From NCBI GenBank assembly GCA_009869945.1, contig WIXG01000276.1, positions 1-64,000 of the forward strand: a DNA stretch of 64,000 bases, written 5' to 3'. Made by a program: the position numbers and the translations under genes. Shown here in pieces: positions 46,559-59,327 of this stretch. Source of the stretch: Mesaphorura yosii. Lineage: Eukaryota; Arthropoda; Collembola; Poduromorpha; Tullbergiidae. The notes under the pieces were generated by a model. The model did not search any database. It was given only the letters and a program-made list of their open reading frames with translations, and had not been told where the DNA came from. Position 1 is the stretch's first letter. Every line of letters begins with the position of its first letter.

Positions 46559-48409
46559 CTACAACGAAACAAATTGGGCAAATGCATTGAAATGCTGTTG
46601 AGGTCTGTAATTGTTATTCAATTTCCTGTTTCTGGCTGTCGCCGCGCACGAATTGTAATTGTGCCGATTTTTGTAGCCCGTCAACTGATATTTTAGTCGG
46701 GTCTCGTAGGACGAAAGCTCCGTAGGCCCGGGCCCGCTGAATGACCAAACCGCCCCATTTTTGAGAAACTGGCCCAGGCCCGGACCGGAATCAATTTTTG
46801 AACACGACTCCTGAGATTCTAAATTAAATGCCATCTTAAATGCATTGGTAGAGTTAACATTGCGATTTCCGTTTTTGTAGAAGGTAAAATTCGTCAAGTT
46901 GTTTTCGAGATCAGGAACTTGAAGCAAAGTATCTTCAATTGCATCCTCTTCTTCTTGAGTCAAGCCACCATTGCCATTTCCGTTTCTATTTTTCAAATTT
47001 TGTGCCGGCAGACAATTGCAGTTGTGGTTGTACCCAGATCTTGAAGCCAGAGGAAAGGATGCCGCTGGTGCTTGAACCATCGTTAGAGATCGAGAGAGAA
47101 GTAGAACCATGCGTGGAGCCACGAAAGAGGAAGTCAGCAGTGTCGTAACCAAAGTCGCGTACGTGATTGACACAGCGACAACGACCTGCGAGAGTAGTGA
47201 GAGAACATAGTTAATTAATTTAATTCGCCTGGTCCTGCTCGAAGTCAAAGCTCAAACTCAAACGCGATTGTTAACAACTCACCTTAATCGCGTAATCATA
47301 CACAATTGGCCAAATTAAGTTCCAAGTTAAAATTGCTTTTGATAGTTTCTCCAGTTCGGTGTAGGTAAAGGATCCACGTTTCTCGCCTTCCTGCTGAGCC
47401 AGTCTGCACTCCAGATTTTGCAATGCCTTGTCAAATTCGTCTCTGGATACGTTCACATTCCAGTCCTGCAGGCATAATCAACCACGTATGTCACGTAATT
47501 TGAATTGCTTGAAGGCGCTGCGCTACAGCGCGAGCACGAAAAATTAAATATTGTGCTTACGATTGCTGACAAGAAATCTATCTCCAATCTGTTCACGTCT
47601 TTCGTTTCCATTTTGGCCGAAGCAGCCCATTCGTCATTGTAAATTCCACAATCTTCTCCATCATCTTGAATGAATTTGCTTGCCACCAACTAAAGTTAAG
47701 TCAAATCGTTGTACTTTGGTCAATCTTGTAAAAAATTGAACACTTTGTCACCCTTACCAATGAAATGACAAACAACTCCGACGGCTTGATGGATTTCAAG
47801 TACGCAGGATTGTTAGAATGAAGCCTTTCCAGATAAACTAGTGTCATGATCAAAGTTGTTGGCGAAACACAAGCATTGATTCCGATTTCCGAAGCCAATT
47901 CCAAATCCAAAAATTCCAGCGTATCCAGTTTTGTTCCGAGATTGGTGCTTGTAAAAGCGTTAACAGCAAGAACTGGAAAAATGTAAAAATTAATGATTGT
48001 CTACACTCAGTTACTAAAAGAGTGCCATAATCTTACCAGTCAAAGGAAAAGACGGCCTCGAAACTGAAGGCATGTTCTTGGCGTAATACATTGATTTGGT
48101 TAATCGTTGGCTTAGCTGAGTATATTCGTTGAAGTCCAGTCCAGGGCCGCGTTTGTCTTTCTTCGCCATCTTGAAGGGAGATCCAGTTTTCGGAGTGGTA
48201 GTTTTATCCTTCTGATGATTATTTGGCGAGCAGGAACCCGTAACTACGTCAGCGTCAGCCTTTGGAGACTTTGCTGGTACGCCACGATAATAAGCTTCCC
48301 GTTCCTGCTTAGAACTGCTGGGACTGGGACTTCCAGGCGGCTTGCTTCCGTTACACTTTGGCGACATTTTATCACGCCCAGGACGATCAGACGCTGATTC
48401 AGATCCCAT
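46559..48409 (-). CDS. CNPPD1: CNPPD1 homologue (cyclin Pas1/PHO80 domain-containing protein 1)
   Basis: Five coding exons on -: 48037-48409, 47758-47972, 47561-47689, 47283-47465 and 46559-47185; 508 residues. A noncoding exon ending at 48511 precedes them, joined across an 89-nt intron. Start choice: the first ATG after that acceptor gives MGSESASDRP; the frame is open further upstream only through the intron. The cyclin fold in the middle matches CNPPD1: YTQLSQRLTKSMYYAK, INACVSPTTLIMTLVYLERLH, YLKSIKPSELFVISLLVASKF and NDEWAA. A hydrophobic, probably membrane-spanning segment follows (VVVAVSITYATLVTTLL). The N-terminal 110 residues are Ser/Pro/Lys-rich and the C-terminal 180 Asn-rich, both poorly conserved. 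The function of CNPPD1 is not well established; a CDK-binding role is inferred from the fold. Confidence 0.88.
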
Positions 48410-48511
48410 GAACCGGTGCCCCTGCGTAAACCAAAGGGCAAGTAACACACATTTAGCTATTACAGCTTTAAAGCCAGATTTCATTAAAATTATGGCTCTA
48501 AGACTCTTACC

Positions 48512-49246
48512 TTCCAATTTCCAGTGATAAAATGCTCAAAGAAGAAGCAAGCAGAAGCAGGTACGGTTGATCAGTCACAATTCCAAGAAAGACAGTGTGT
48601 GTGTGTTTGGCTTTGCGTAATTTTGCAAGAATGTAATTAGAACTACTGGATTCCGAAAACGTACAGTTAAATCGTTAGTTAGTAAATTAAATCATCGCTT
48701 CCGACGTACGTGTGGATATACTGAATTCAGCAGCCTAATAAGGAAATACCAGAAAGAATGAAATGGCGAGTGAGCATGACATCATTCGAGCAATCACGAG
48801 ACCGCAGCAGCCGAGACACGACAGCCAATCAGAACCCTCGAATTGTCTCCCTCCAATGAAAGCACACGAACTTCAAATGCAGTGAGCCAGGCTTAGTTAA
48901 GCGCTACGCTGTTGATACTTTTGTCAATGCAGCTGCATATGCCGAAAGCCCAAAATAGTTATCTTTCTTGACATTCTACGCATACTTAATTGGGCAACTT
49001 AATTTAGTTTGGTGAGTATCTGACAATTTGTTGAGTCATTTCACTGCCAATTGCGAGGCGTCGACAAAAGTTTCGGGGTGCCGACTGATTTACTAAAGAG
49101 GTAAGAAAGAATCACAATTCAGCTTTTTGATCTTGGCCAAATAACCCATTTAACTCTAACAGCAATAACAGCAAGACATTTAAACTATTTATTGACTCAC
49201 TGATTCAAGGACCAAGTCAAGTCAATTAACTCCTGCTAGATTGGAA
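48512..49246. promoter_or_regulatory. shared divergent promoter region of CNPPD1 (-) and the STIL-like gene (+)
   Basis: About 735 bp between the CNPPD1 noncoding exon and the STIL-like start codon. Contains a short TG repeat (48596-48606) and no TATA box, in keeping with housekeeping-type divergent transcription. No coding frame. Confidence 0.5.
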
Positions 49247-51080
49247 ATGAATACAAGCGCCACCACAAAACCAGCCAACGGCTACGGCCGTGGCCGTGAC
49301 TGGAGTGACATTATGATGCTAATGAATGACCGTGAGCCCCGTCCACCGCTGCGGTTTCCACCGGTCCCCACGCCTTTCAACATGGTAAGCAGTTATCAGT
49401 CTATAATTCAAGTGCAAGTGCACTGATAAGGTCCGAGTTAAAAAGAAATTGCCAAATTGAGCATGGCCTAAATTGCTATGTTAAGGAAATTCAGGGTTAA
49501 TTGTTCTGATCGATTGATTTTCAGGAGAAACCACAACTCACAGTTCCCGATGTATCGCTCATTTTCGATTCGTCATCAGATTCAATTAATACATCGGGAC
49601 GAACGCTGGCCGAACAAAATTCCCGCATGTCAGTGAATTCCTCGTCACCATTGCATACTCCACCGGCAAGAACCGCAGCAGCGCCGGCACAGTTTCAGAC
49701 TAACGGACTCAACGGACCATCTCCTCCAGGCCCTGCCCAGGCTTCCGCTCCGTCTTCAGGAAATTCGGAAGCAGCAATTACATTCAAATTGATTAAGCAC
49801 TTACTCGACATGACCAAGGCGCAAGGAAAGCTGATCAAGAAAATGGACGGAGAAATTCAGACTTTGAAGCAAAATGAGGAGAAGCACTTTGCCGAGTTAA
49901 TGTCAGCAATTAAAAACGTCAACATCGCTGCTTGTAAAGAAGCCAAGATTGCGAGTAGCACACAAACGGAGACAGTTGCGTTGGCGGCTCATGTTCTGTA
50001 TCCTGCGAAAACTGCGAATGCAAACACAAATGTGGAAACGACTTCCGGTGGCTCGGCGGAGGTGAATGAAAATAATGAATCCGGGAACCGCGCTGACTGC
50101 CTCGCTGGAAATAAAGCCAAGGCTGGATCCAGCACTGCAGGTTCGGCAAGAAACAGAATTTTCAGAAAGACAAAGAAGACCAACAGCAACAGCCCACGAA
50201 AAGCGAACGGGGCGTCTCTGAAAGACACTCAGGTCTCACGTGCGTCTACTAATGGCAATGGCACCAGCGAATGTGCGGAAGATCTGTCAACGTTTCTTCG
50301 AGATCTCGAACTTCCACCGATCGAAGAACAAAGTGCTTTCTCGTCGACGGAAGATTCGTTGCACTCTTTGGGCCCAATTGATTTACAGGATTATAACAAC
50401 GGAAGGTAATTCTAATTCATTAATACAAAAATCCACAAGATCTATTTAATTGTTTATAGCATTCGGCATTCATTGAGCGTTGTTTTGCTTTTGTCAATCA
50501 TTTCAGCGAGAACATTGGCCCAAGCATCAGCGAATACGAAACTTCCTCATCGTCCGAGGAAGGTGATGGCGATGGTGATGGCGATGCCGATGGAGCTCAG
50601 ATCGTTCAACCCACCGTCACCTTTTACAGAAACGTGCTTGGATGTGTAAATCGGATTCTTGATGGCGATTCCTCCAATGCGAATGTCCAGCCTGGACCCA
50701 CAAACGTGCAAATGCAAAATCCTCGAGCCACGGGCGACGTGGTTGTGACTTCACAGCAGACAAACATAAACATATCGGCCAACTTCACTCGATCCATCAC
50801 GGACACAACTTTGTACGGATTCCCATCCAACAACTTGTCCTTCGCGACAAAGCAGTACTTGCAGCGCCATGGTTTAGTTCACGGAACCTCACCCAGGCCG
50901 AATAAGAGCGTAGGCGTCGGCTCCCGGGTGGGAGGAGGCAGAGGCCACCAGAACAACAACAATGGCAATGGAAATATGTTTCAGCACAAACCATTTCTCC
51001 AGGACGGAAGCAGCGATTCAAATTATCCGGAACGAATTTTGGATGTCACTGCCTTGAAGAACCAGCCTAAGCTATTTTAA
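49247..51080 (+). CDS. STIL/Ana2-like centriole duplication factor
   Basis: Three exons, 49247-49384, 49525-50405 and 50507-51080; 530 residues, near the size of insect Ana2 and far below vertebrate STIL. Ana2/STIL is the PLK4 substrate that recruits SAS-6 and binds CPAP/Sas4 to start procentriole assembly. Features in order: an N-terminal proline motif (EPRPPLRFPPVPTP, about 31-44) like the CPAP-binding segment; a central coiled coil (about 130-178, TFKLIKHLLDMTKAQGKLI), the PLK4-binding type; a Ser/Asn-rich low-complexity region; an acidic Asp/Gly repeat at the start of exon 3; a STAN-like motif (about 434-466, TLYGFPSNNLSFATKQYL then QRHGL); and a conserved-looking C-terminus ERILDVTALKNQPKLF. 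The order of motifs is the main support; no alignment was run. Poly(A) signal at 51140. Confidence 0.65.
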
Positions 51081-51139
51081 TTTATTTCAGATTTTTGCCT
51101 TTGCAAACTTTCCATGTTCATATTTAATTGTCACTCGTT

Positions 51140-51145
51140 AATAAA
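51140..51145 (+). terminator. poly(A) signal AATAAA of the STIL-like gene
   Basis: Sixty nt after the STIL-like stop and 225 bp before the CFAP65 start codon, so both genes can be separate transcripts despite the small gap. Confidence 0.6.
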
Positions 51146-51369
51146 CTCATTTTCTTGGATTTTGCGGTTTATTGTCGCCAGGAGATTTTGATTCGAACTG
51201 GATAACTTCCAAACTGCATTCAGATTTGCCTGAATGAAGCAGCTCGACTGTACGCTGGTTTTCATTTCTTTGTGCATTGCTTTTTTCAATTTGACACGGA
51301 ACTTAGCAAGTTGCAATTGTAAATCATTTCCCGTTGGCGAATTTGATAGTTCGAGATTTCGAATAAAAA

Positions 51370-54300
51370 ATGAGTGTAAAAATCGTCCCCGACTCTCACA
51401 CGCAATGTCCACTCATCCAGGAAATTGGCGGCTACTGCTTCTGCAGGCCGAATCCAACCTCCAAGCAAATTCAGAAGCAGCAGCTCAAAGAAAAACAGCC
51501 AATCGTTTACGATCGGAATAAAATCGTGATTGACTTTGCGAATTATCCACAATTCAAGAATTTGCTTCAGGCTCAGAAGGAATATCATGTGAGAGGAGCT
51601 ACGAGCCCCGGAGGAGCTGGCACCAGCACGCGGATTCGCAGGCACTTTATCGAAGTCAACATCGATTTCGGCCTCGTTCCCGTTGAAACAGCTGCCTATC
51701 GCGAAATTCATGTCGTCGACTCGCAACATCCTGTGAGCAGTCCTGTAATTTAATTGGTTAAACGAAATTAATCGGTAGGGGCTTTATTTCTTTGATTCTG
51801 TTTCCAGAAATTGCACAAACGAATTGACATCCCTTCGCGTAAAGATTTGCCATCAATTTCGACTCTTGGCGCCGGCGTGACCGACAACGAGGCTAAACTG
51901 GATTCCGTATTCCGAATTGTCCTGCCTTCATCTCGAGTTCTTCAAGACGCGGGTGAAGTGACTGAAGTCAAGTCGCCTGGTTTCTTGGTGTTCGGAAACA
52001 GCAGTGACGGCGGCGCTGGCGACGTGAATGTAACTTACAGTTCCCCGTCGACGTTGACGACACCGCCGAGCCTCAACAAATTCCGAGTCGTCTTCAAGCC
52101 GGAGCTGCCGTCGATGCAATACTCAGAAGTTTACTACGTCTGGGTCGACCAAAATGCTGGAATTGTGCTGAAATGCCAGGGACTTGGCGAAGGTACGTTA
52201 ATCAGTTAATTTTATCAGTAGTGAATCTAATCTCATCTCTCCTCCGTGGCTTCGTCTGGTATTTGCAGGACCTCACGTTTGCTTCAGTGTAAATGTGCTA
52301 AATTTCGGAGTCCAATACTACAATGACGTGAAACGGCTGAAACTAAAGATGCACAATCACTCCAACGTGGAAGCGTACTTCCAATTCGATGCTGATAACG
52401 AACGGAGCGTGTTTAAGGTAAGAAGTAAGAATTAATCAGTTCTGCTCGGCTTTTTAATTAAAGCTCAGATGATCTCATTTTATATTGCGCTGCTGTTGTG
52501 TCCGTTGTCCGTTGCGTTTTTCAGATTTGTCCCTTGCAAGGCGCTCTAATGCCTCGTACCCTCCAAACCGTTGAAGTGACCTTCATAGCCCCGAAGCCCC
52601 AAACTTTCTACAAGCGAGTCGTGTGCCTCATTCATCACCAGCACCCGCAATTCGTGGAATTGACCGGCCTCTGCATCCCGAGACCTTTCATTGTGTTGGG
52701 TCCCATTGATTTATGCCTTTCGTCTGCCAGTACCAAGTTTCTGCCTTTGCCGTCAGACAGGTGAATTAGTGAATTTATTCTTAATTATTTTACCGATAGG
52801 CCAGATAAAGTATAATTTGCTGCTATCTTGTAGCAATTCCGAATTTTTTGAGGGCGAGCTACATTACGGAATTCAATTGAGCAAGAGCACCATTGATTTT
52901 GGGTTCCACACTCCGCAGATGCAATTACAGTCAGACACCGCAAATCCGGCATCTCCGCCACCGCCATCACGGCGTCCGGCGTCCACTGCGGTTCGGATGT
53001 CCAGCATCTTGCCGTACGACGTCATGGTGGAATGGGTTCAAGGTCTGAATTCGAGTACTTGCGTAAAAATTGCGGCGTTAAACGACTTGATTATTGATTG
53101 TCACTGCGTATTTAGACCCTTCGGGAGTCTTCGAGATCAGTCCCCAATTCACTCTACTGTCTGCCCACCAGTCCATCGCCCTCGAAGTCCATTTCAGTCC
53201 GAAGTTCCCTGAAACGTTCTACAGCGGCCAACTCGAGTGTTACGTGCTTCCGACTGAACGGCTGTGGCCGCATGCTTTTGGCCCGCCATGGGTGTACTAC
53301 CCGAAGGACCAATTCTTGCCTTATCAGCAGGAGGAACATCAAAACGACGAAGACGTCGGTGGTCAAGCTGCCGCTGCCGGTGAAGAAATGAAGCCAGAGC
53401 GTCTAAAGAGCAAGCGAAAGAGTAACATGAAGAAAAAGAAGAGCAGAGTCGACTTGGACGTCGATGTCGAAGGCGATAGAAATCAGATAAGTACGACCAA
53501 GCGATCAGCCATCCAAAGAGGAGCCACGACCGCAAAGGAGCTGGAGCAAGGCCCCGTGAGGGTGACCGTCCTCCAATTCAAGCAGGATCTGGAAGAAAGC
53601 ATTTCTAAGCTGGAGGAAGCGGCGTCGGCGTCGCTTCCACGTCCGCTGCCAACCACAAGGACGTCGATCTTCGCTGAGGAGAGACACGCCTTTCCTTTAC
53701 ACTTACACATTCGACATTCCGGCTGCGACCCAGGAGAGGATTACAGCCTCGTTCCCCACGAGCTTGGGTCCCCCGACTCCATCGCGTCGCTCGCCGCCGT
53801 GTCCGAAATAGGAATCAGCCGAACCAGCTTCATTTATCATCACCACCATCATGGCCATCATGTTTCGAGCCTCCCGAAAATTTTCCAAGACAAGGTTGCC
53901 AGTGGGTTGAAGGAATTTGTATCGAAAGCAACAGCAAGTGGACCGTTGGTGTTAGCCAAATCAGGTGTTAGTGTTAAGCTCGAGTTGGAGCCAACAAAGG
54001 AGCCGGAGCCCGAAAATGCAAATGCCATGCAAGATCTGACTCTCAGCTCGCCTTCGCCGTCAGAAATGCCGTCGGAGCTGGCGATTCCTTTATGCATTAC
54101 GCTGCGAGTTGCTGGACACACTTTCGAGAGCCTCACTCACATTCCTGTCCCACAATTTCAAATCCCTCGCCAAGTCACAATGCCGCCCACGTGGCCGCTT
54201 GCTCCCGTCTTCCGCTCGTTTATCATCAACAATAGCACCGATTTGCCTCTCTGCTACGAAGTTCAAGTAAGCGAAGACGGTGGCGGTGACAGCGAAGTGT

Positions 54301-55721
54301 ACCACGTCAACCCGTGGAAGGGGGCCATTCCAGGAAACTGCCACCAAATCGTCCTCGTTTCGCTCACGCCTCGCCTGTCACACGTCTCCGACTACTCGCA
54401 GCACTGCAACGCGGTTTTCAACCTCAAAGACGAGAACGCCGTCGTTCTGCGAGGCGCTGCGGAGCTGCCCACAATGGAACTCGTCATCCTCCACGTTTCG
54501 AAACTCAACGAACACGAAATCGTGTGCCCGGAAACGATGCTAGGCTGCGCAAGCGATATGCTGATAGAATTTCGAAACAGTTCCCGATTTCACTACCGAT
54601 TCTGGTTCGAACCGACCTCGAAGAAGCACGTCAGCGCCTTCACGCCGATTCCCACTAATGGAATGGTCGCCCCACACGAGACGGTTCGAGTCATCTGGCG
54701 CTTTGCTCCAACGTCCGAGTCTGCATACTTTATCAAATGGTGCATGTGCATGAATGTCTTCCGGGAGGCGAGCGAAATGAGGAAGACGTCGACATCGACG
54801 ATTTATACGAAAGACCTGACGCTCGTCGGAATCGGACGCAGTGTCAAGCTGGAGTGTCGCCCCGCGCTCTTGGACTTTGGCTCGGTGAAGGCGCGCACGA
54901 AGAAAGAAGTTCAGATCGTCGTGAAGAATCCGATGAATGCCATGGCGCATATTCGGCTGCGACTGCGGATTGGCCGCCTTGACGCCGACAGCGAAGGCGA
55001 CTCGCATGGAACGGTAACAAAGTTGACAAAGACAAAGGACCAACTGGCAAAGAAAATCGACCAACTTCGAATTAACCCACTGAATTTTGACCTGGCGGGC
55101 GGTCAATCTCGGTCTGTCACCGTTACAGTCCTTCCGCATCGAAATTCAGGAGACGCCCAGCTGTATTACATTGAATACGCGCTGGAGCCGACCGCAATCG
55201 CAATTACAGTTGGAGCTGCAGGCGAGAAAGATTACGAATACAAGAAGCTCTGTGACGTTTCGTTCATTACGCATGCGCAAGATCCGAGCCGTCAAGGCAG
55301 CCATGCTGACGCGGACGACATCGGCAGCAAACCTGCTCAATCGCCTGAGAACCCTGAAGCAAGAACAGCGATGAATCCGCCTCCGCTCGTCCTTCGCATT
55401 TGTCGTGAAGTGATTTCCGATCAGCTTTGGGACACGCTGAACTCCGACACATTCACCTCGGACTTGGGCAGGCTGCTTAAAGGTCCGGCTCCGTTCTACA
55501 GCGATTACAAGGCGGGCAGAGGCGGCGACGAGGACGCAATCGGCCAAGAACCCAAAAGCTTCAGCGAAAGCAAAGCGAAATATTTTCTTCAGCTTCCTCG
55601 TGTAATCACCGAATTCATCCTCCAAGATTTGATCCACAATTTGGCACAGGAAGCCACGACGGCGATTTCCACTAGAAACGACCAAGTTTCAGGAAAACAC
55701 CGGCGCCATCGACATCGATAG
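51370..55721 (+). CDS. CFAP65: CFAP65 (CCDC108) homologue, axonemal ASH/MSP-domain protein
   Basis: Six exons: 51370-51732, 51808-52192, 52269-52417, 52525-52760, 52834-53042 and 53116-55721; 1315 residues against about 1900 in vertebrates. CFAP65 is a large ciliary and sperm-flagellum protein of the central-pair apparatus; loss causes sperm tail defects in mammals. The sequence is a chain of immunoglobulin-like ASH/MSP beta-sandwiches, each with patterns such as VNIDFGLVPVETAAYREI, LDFGSVKARTKKEVQIVVKN and TIDFGFHTP. The best match to relatives is TFYKRVVCLIHHQHPQFVEL in exon 4. The C-terminus has the conserved helix RVITEFILQDLIHNLAQEA. A Lys/Arg-rich insertion in exon 6 (about 455-475, SKRKSNMKKKKSR) looks like a disordered linker. 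Introns 4 and 5 are 73 nt each; intron 5 uses a weak donor (GTCTGA) but is needed to keep the frame. Confidence 0.9.
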
Positions 55722-56559
55722 CAAGCATCCAAGTCGTAATGAATCACCCGATCCACTGACTTGACTGATAAGCGTTGAAGATTTTCTCTTACTCATGGGA
55801 AATAAATGAATAAAGCAAACTACTATCGATTATAGAGCCAAAAGCGAGTGAATCATCGATCGCAGCTAAAATTTGTCATTTTCTGCACACGAAGCACAAA
55901 ACACGGATAAGGAATGAATAGCACTTTAACTAACGCAGGTCAAAGCTTCTGAAATCTGCAGTGCAGCCTGTTTTGCCGTTTTTGTTGTGTTGCGCTTGTC
56001 AAAGTCAATATTGTCGATCATGCAATACCAACTGATAGATAAATACGTACAATGACGATGAGACATGAGATGAGTCACGAATCACGCGATTTGAGTTTTG
56101 AGTTCTCATTATAAAAAATAGAAAAAGCCTCGATTGGAATGCAAACTGCGACTACCTCAGCTTTGTTCGTGGCTGGCACGGCTCGAGTTTGACAAAAGGC
56201 AAAGGTACCTCACTTCTTCGTATTTCGTATTCACAACGAGCAACTGCGCTGCGAACTGTGCTTCGTTGTAGCTGTATTTTGTTATTTTTGTGAGCTTCGG
56301 TGCATGGAGAAATCGAGAAGAGAAGTTGGACGGACGGACTTCGAGTTTACTACGTTGTTGGCTTGTCTCGTAGTTCGTTGTTTGTGTTGGAAGGAAGCAG
56401 TTGCAATACGAGCATTAACGAGAAGACATTTAAGCGAGAACAGTTGGGAGGTGATTAATTCTTAGACTTTGAGTCGTTAACCGTTGAGTTATCGCAATTA
56501 TTGGAATTTTGGACCTCATTTCTTGACTGCAAGCTTGGAAATCACATTAAACAATCAAA
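55722..56559. other. CFAP65 3' end and tetraspanin promoter/5'UTR
   Basis: AATAAA at 55801-55806 and 55809-55814 suits CFAP65. The rest is noncoding, without a clear TATA box near the tetraspanin start. Confidence 0.5.
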
Positions 56560-58888
56560 ATGGTTCAAGGAGGAATGAAATGCATCAAATACATCCTCTT
56601 CGCCTTCAATTTCATCTTCGTGGTAAGTTAATTTGTTAAATCATGGACAAATTCATTAATTATTGGCAGTAGCATTTACATGTCTTCGTTAGTTCAGTTT
56701 GGCAGGATTTAATTTACGTGATAGAGCTTACGACTTAAGAGTTTTATAATCTACGAAGTTAAAGTTAGTGAGTTTAGGGCGTTGAGAGTACAGAGTAGCA
56801 AATGGTCAATCGTTGGCAAGTCAGGCAAGATTAGATAAGGTAAAGTACAGGCAAGCGTAGGATATAAATAAGATATCAGCTATCAGCACTTGAACACTTG
56901 AAGTATCCTGTCCGTGCCCGTGGCAGTGGCAGTGTCGCTGCAACGCATTGGTCGTTGATTCTTGAATCAGTTTCTGGCGCTCGTTAAGCTGAAGCTTCAT
57001 TGATTGACGAACTCCGAGCTCCGAAAGGATAAAGATTTAGAGGTCTAGAATAAAGTATGAAAAGTGGGCCGTCAGGCAAAGAGCTTCGTTGTTAACTGTT
57101 AAACCAATGTACGCTTGACTTTTCACTCTTAAGCCGATTTTCATCTCTTCAAAGATTAACGTATGGTCTTCTACACCGATTGACCAGTTGCATCAGGACA
57201 CAGTACATCAATATGTGAATGGGAACATGCACTGATTACACAGGTCTGGTATTTTCCCAGTTCCCAGGCAGAGCTTGATAACAGAATTTCTTCATGCTCA
57301 TTACTCCACAACTTCACCTCCATTGTTTAGTTCCAACTAATGAGGCATGTAACTCCCAGAGCGGACTGAACAGTTACAGAGTCGGCTTCAGCCTGTATGG
57401 GGCGCCTGAGTTTGGCCTTGAATGTGACAGCTAACTTGATATTGGGTGATTGGGTATCGATTACTCCAGGATTTCATCATCTAAGCAATAAATTACGATC
57501 TAATTTTACTCTGGACTATGGAATTTTACTGCATGTGATGTGTGAATCCAAACCTTCTTGCCATTGCAGTTGCTAAATTCTAAATTTGCTTTAATTAACC
57601 AATGAAAAAATCGAGGCCAAGAAAAGGACTGCCTTACCGTTGCGGTTTCGGTTTCGACGGGCTAAATTCATAAACATATTTGACCATTAATTTCATTAGT
57701 TCTACTCCGTGAGGAAATAAAATTACAACTGATGAGTATAATGAGCTCCACACACGAAAACTAAATTCCAATTAACCGCACGCCACGCTTTATGACCACA
57801 TTTTATGTCATGCCTTGCTTTTGACTTGCAGGCGCTGGGGATCGTTCTCTTGGCGGTTGGAATATCCACAAAGACCGGATTTGCTAATCATCTCAAGTTC
57901 ATTGATCCGGAAGTTCTGAACTACCCGCCGAATCTGTTCATTGCTGCAGGAATCATCATCTTCATCATCGCTTTTCTAGGTAAATTGAAAATGCTGACCG
58001 ACCGCTGATGATCTTTATCATAATTTATCAATGCTCTACTATTTAACAACGTTTAACTGTCATGTTATATCGTATCCGTTTTAGGATGTTGGGGCAGCTG
58101 GAGAGAAAGCCATTGCATGATGATCACGGTAAGAAATTAATTTCACGATAGTTCACATGTTCACTAATTGATTTGGGGACTAATTTCTATTTATCTGATA
58201 TTGTCCAGTACTCTGTCCTGTTGGCGTTGCTCTTGGTTCTGGAATTGGTAGCAGCATTCTCGGCATTCGCCCTGAAAGACGACGTGGAACGCATTTTCAA
58301 GGAAGGATTAGAGCGCAGTCAAAAACATTTCAACCACAATGCCACGGCAGACTACGACAAGGAAATCACTCAAGCCTGGGATGTCATGCAAAATGAGGTG
58401 AGGAAATAACCCGTAAATAGCTCAAGAGTCAAGAATAAGCACTGCATGAATTCTGAATCTGAATTGCTAAAATACTAATGCACGCGTAAATTGTGCTTTT
58501 CAGTGGAAATGCTGCGGAACCGGCAACTACACTGACTGGGGAATAAACGCCAACTTGACCCTCGTTCCGGACTCATGCTGCTTGATTGAGAGCGAAGGAT
58601 GTGCAAAGGATGCCAAGGCCTCTCCAACAATGACCCTTGAGGATGCAAGGAAGGTCATCCACGTTGAGGTAAGGCAAATGGTGAAGGTCAAAACGCCAAA
58701 TTCCGAGGGTGTAATCGATTAAATACATCATGTCTTATTTTCAGGGATGCTGGGATCACGCTCTTAAAGAACTGACTCTGGAGACCATCGGCATTGTTGG
58801 AATCGCGTTGGCCATCATCGAGCTGCTTGGCATAATCAGCGCCTGTCTCATGGCCCGCAGTATTCGCTACAGCTACGAAACCGTCTAA
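56560..58888 (+). CDS. tetraspanin family membrane protein
   Basis: Six exons: 56560-56622, 57832-57979, 58085-58128, 58209-58397, 58504-58668 and 58745-58888; 250 residues, typical. Four membrane segments are visible: IKYILFAFNFIFVALGIVLL, LFIAAGIIIFIIAFLG, YSVLLALLLVLELVAAFSAF and IGIVGIALAIIELLGIISAC. The large loop carries the diagnostic CCG (WKCCGTGNY), the paired Cys of PDSCC, and two further Cys (EGC, GCW), six in all; NYT and NLT are possible glycosylation sites. The Gly-Cys after TM2 (GCWGSWRES) and N-terminal Cys8 are likely palmitoylation sites. Tetraspanins organise membrane microdomains and partner receptors. Intron 1 is 1.2 kb. The subfamily (CD63-, CD151- or insect Tsp-like) cannot be assigned by eye. 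Poly(A) signal at 59248. Confidence 0.95.
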
Positions 58889-59247
58889 AACGCAGCGCAG
58901 CAGCAGCAACAATTGCAAAAATCGGAGATAAGACTTCTGAACAAACAACAGCGCAAGTGCAAGCTAAGGTATCTTTTGCAACTTCTCTAGATTTAAGTCA
59001 TACGTTAGACTTAAGCACGTAACTGTTTTGTATAAAAGCATCATTAAGACAAACTTTAGCGAAGGCATTAATTTAAATTAAATATCGACCTTAAACGTTA
59101 CACTATAAGATAAGAAGACCTTCAATTACTGTTGATGTTTAGACTTCTTGTACGAAAAGTTTAAATATTGAGCGTAAATACTACTTTGATTCCTTCAAAC
59201 TGTTCCTTGTGCCGTGTCATTATATTAAATACTAGTTTCGGTGATTA

Positions 59248-59327
59248 AATAAATTCGTTGCTATTCATGTGTTAAAAATTGTGTTGAGTGTTGAATCAAC
59301 TGTGTTCTTCATTGATCTGTATTTATT
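59248..59327. terminator. facing poly(A) signals of tetraspanin (+) and Aurora kinase (-)
   Basis: AATAAA on + at 59248-59253 and on - at 59322-59327, about 70 bp apart. If used, the Aurora 3'UTR is about 520 nt and the two transcripts nearly meet. Confidence 0.5.

Noticed and set aside
48410-48517. Upstream extension of the CNPPD1 frame (start MEGKSL)
   Set aside because: It reads through an intron with a clear donor (GTAAGA, 48510) and acceptor (acgcag, 48422); the first ATG after splicing is at 48409.
53041-53116. Possible frameshift in CFAP65 near 53.05-53.11 kb
   Set aside because: Explained by a 73-nt intron with a weak GTCTGA donor and a normal tttag acceptor that restores phase.
54540-55685. 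199- and 179-codon minus-strand frames inside CFAP65
   Set aside because: Antisense shadows of the long GC-rich exon 6; the sense frame has beta-sandwich patterns and correct splicing.
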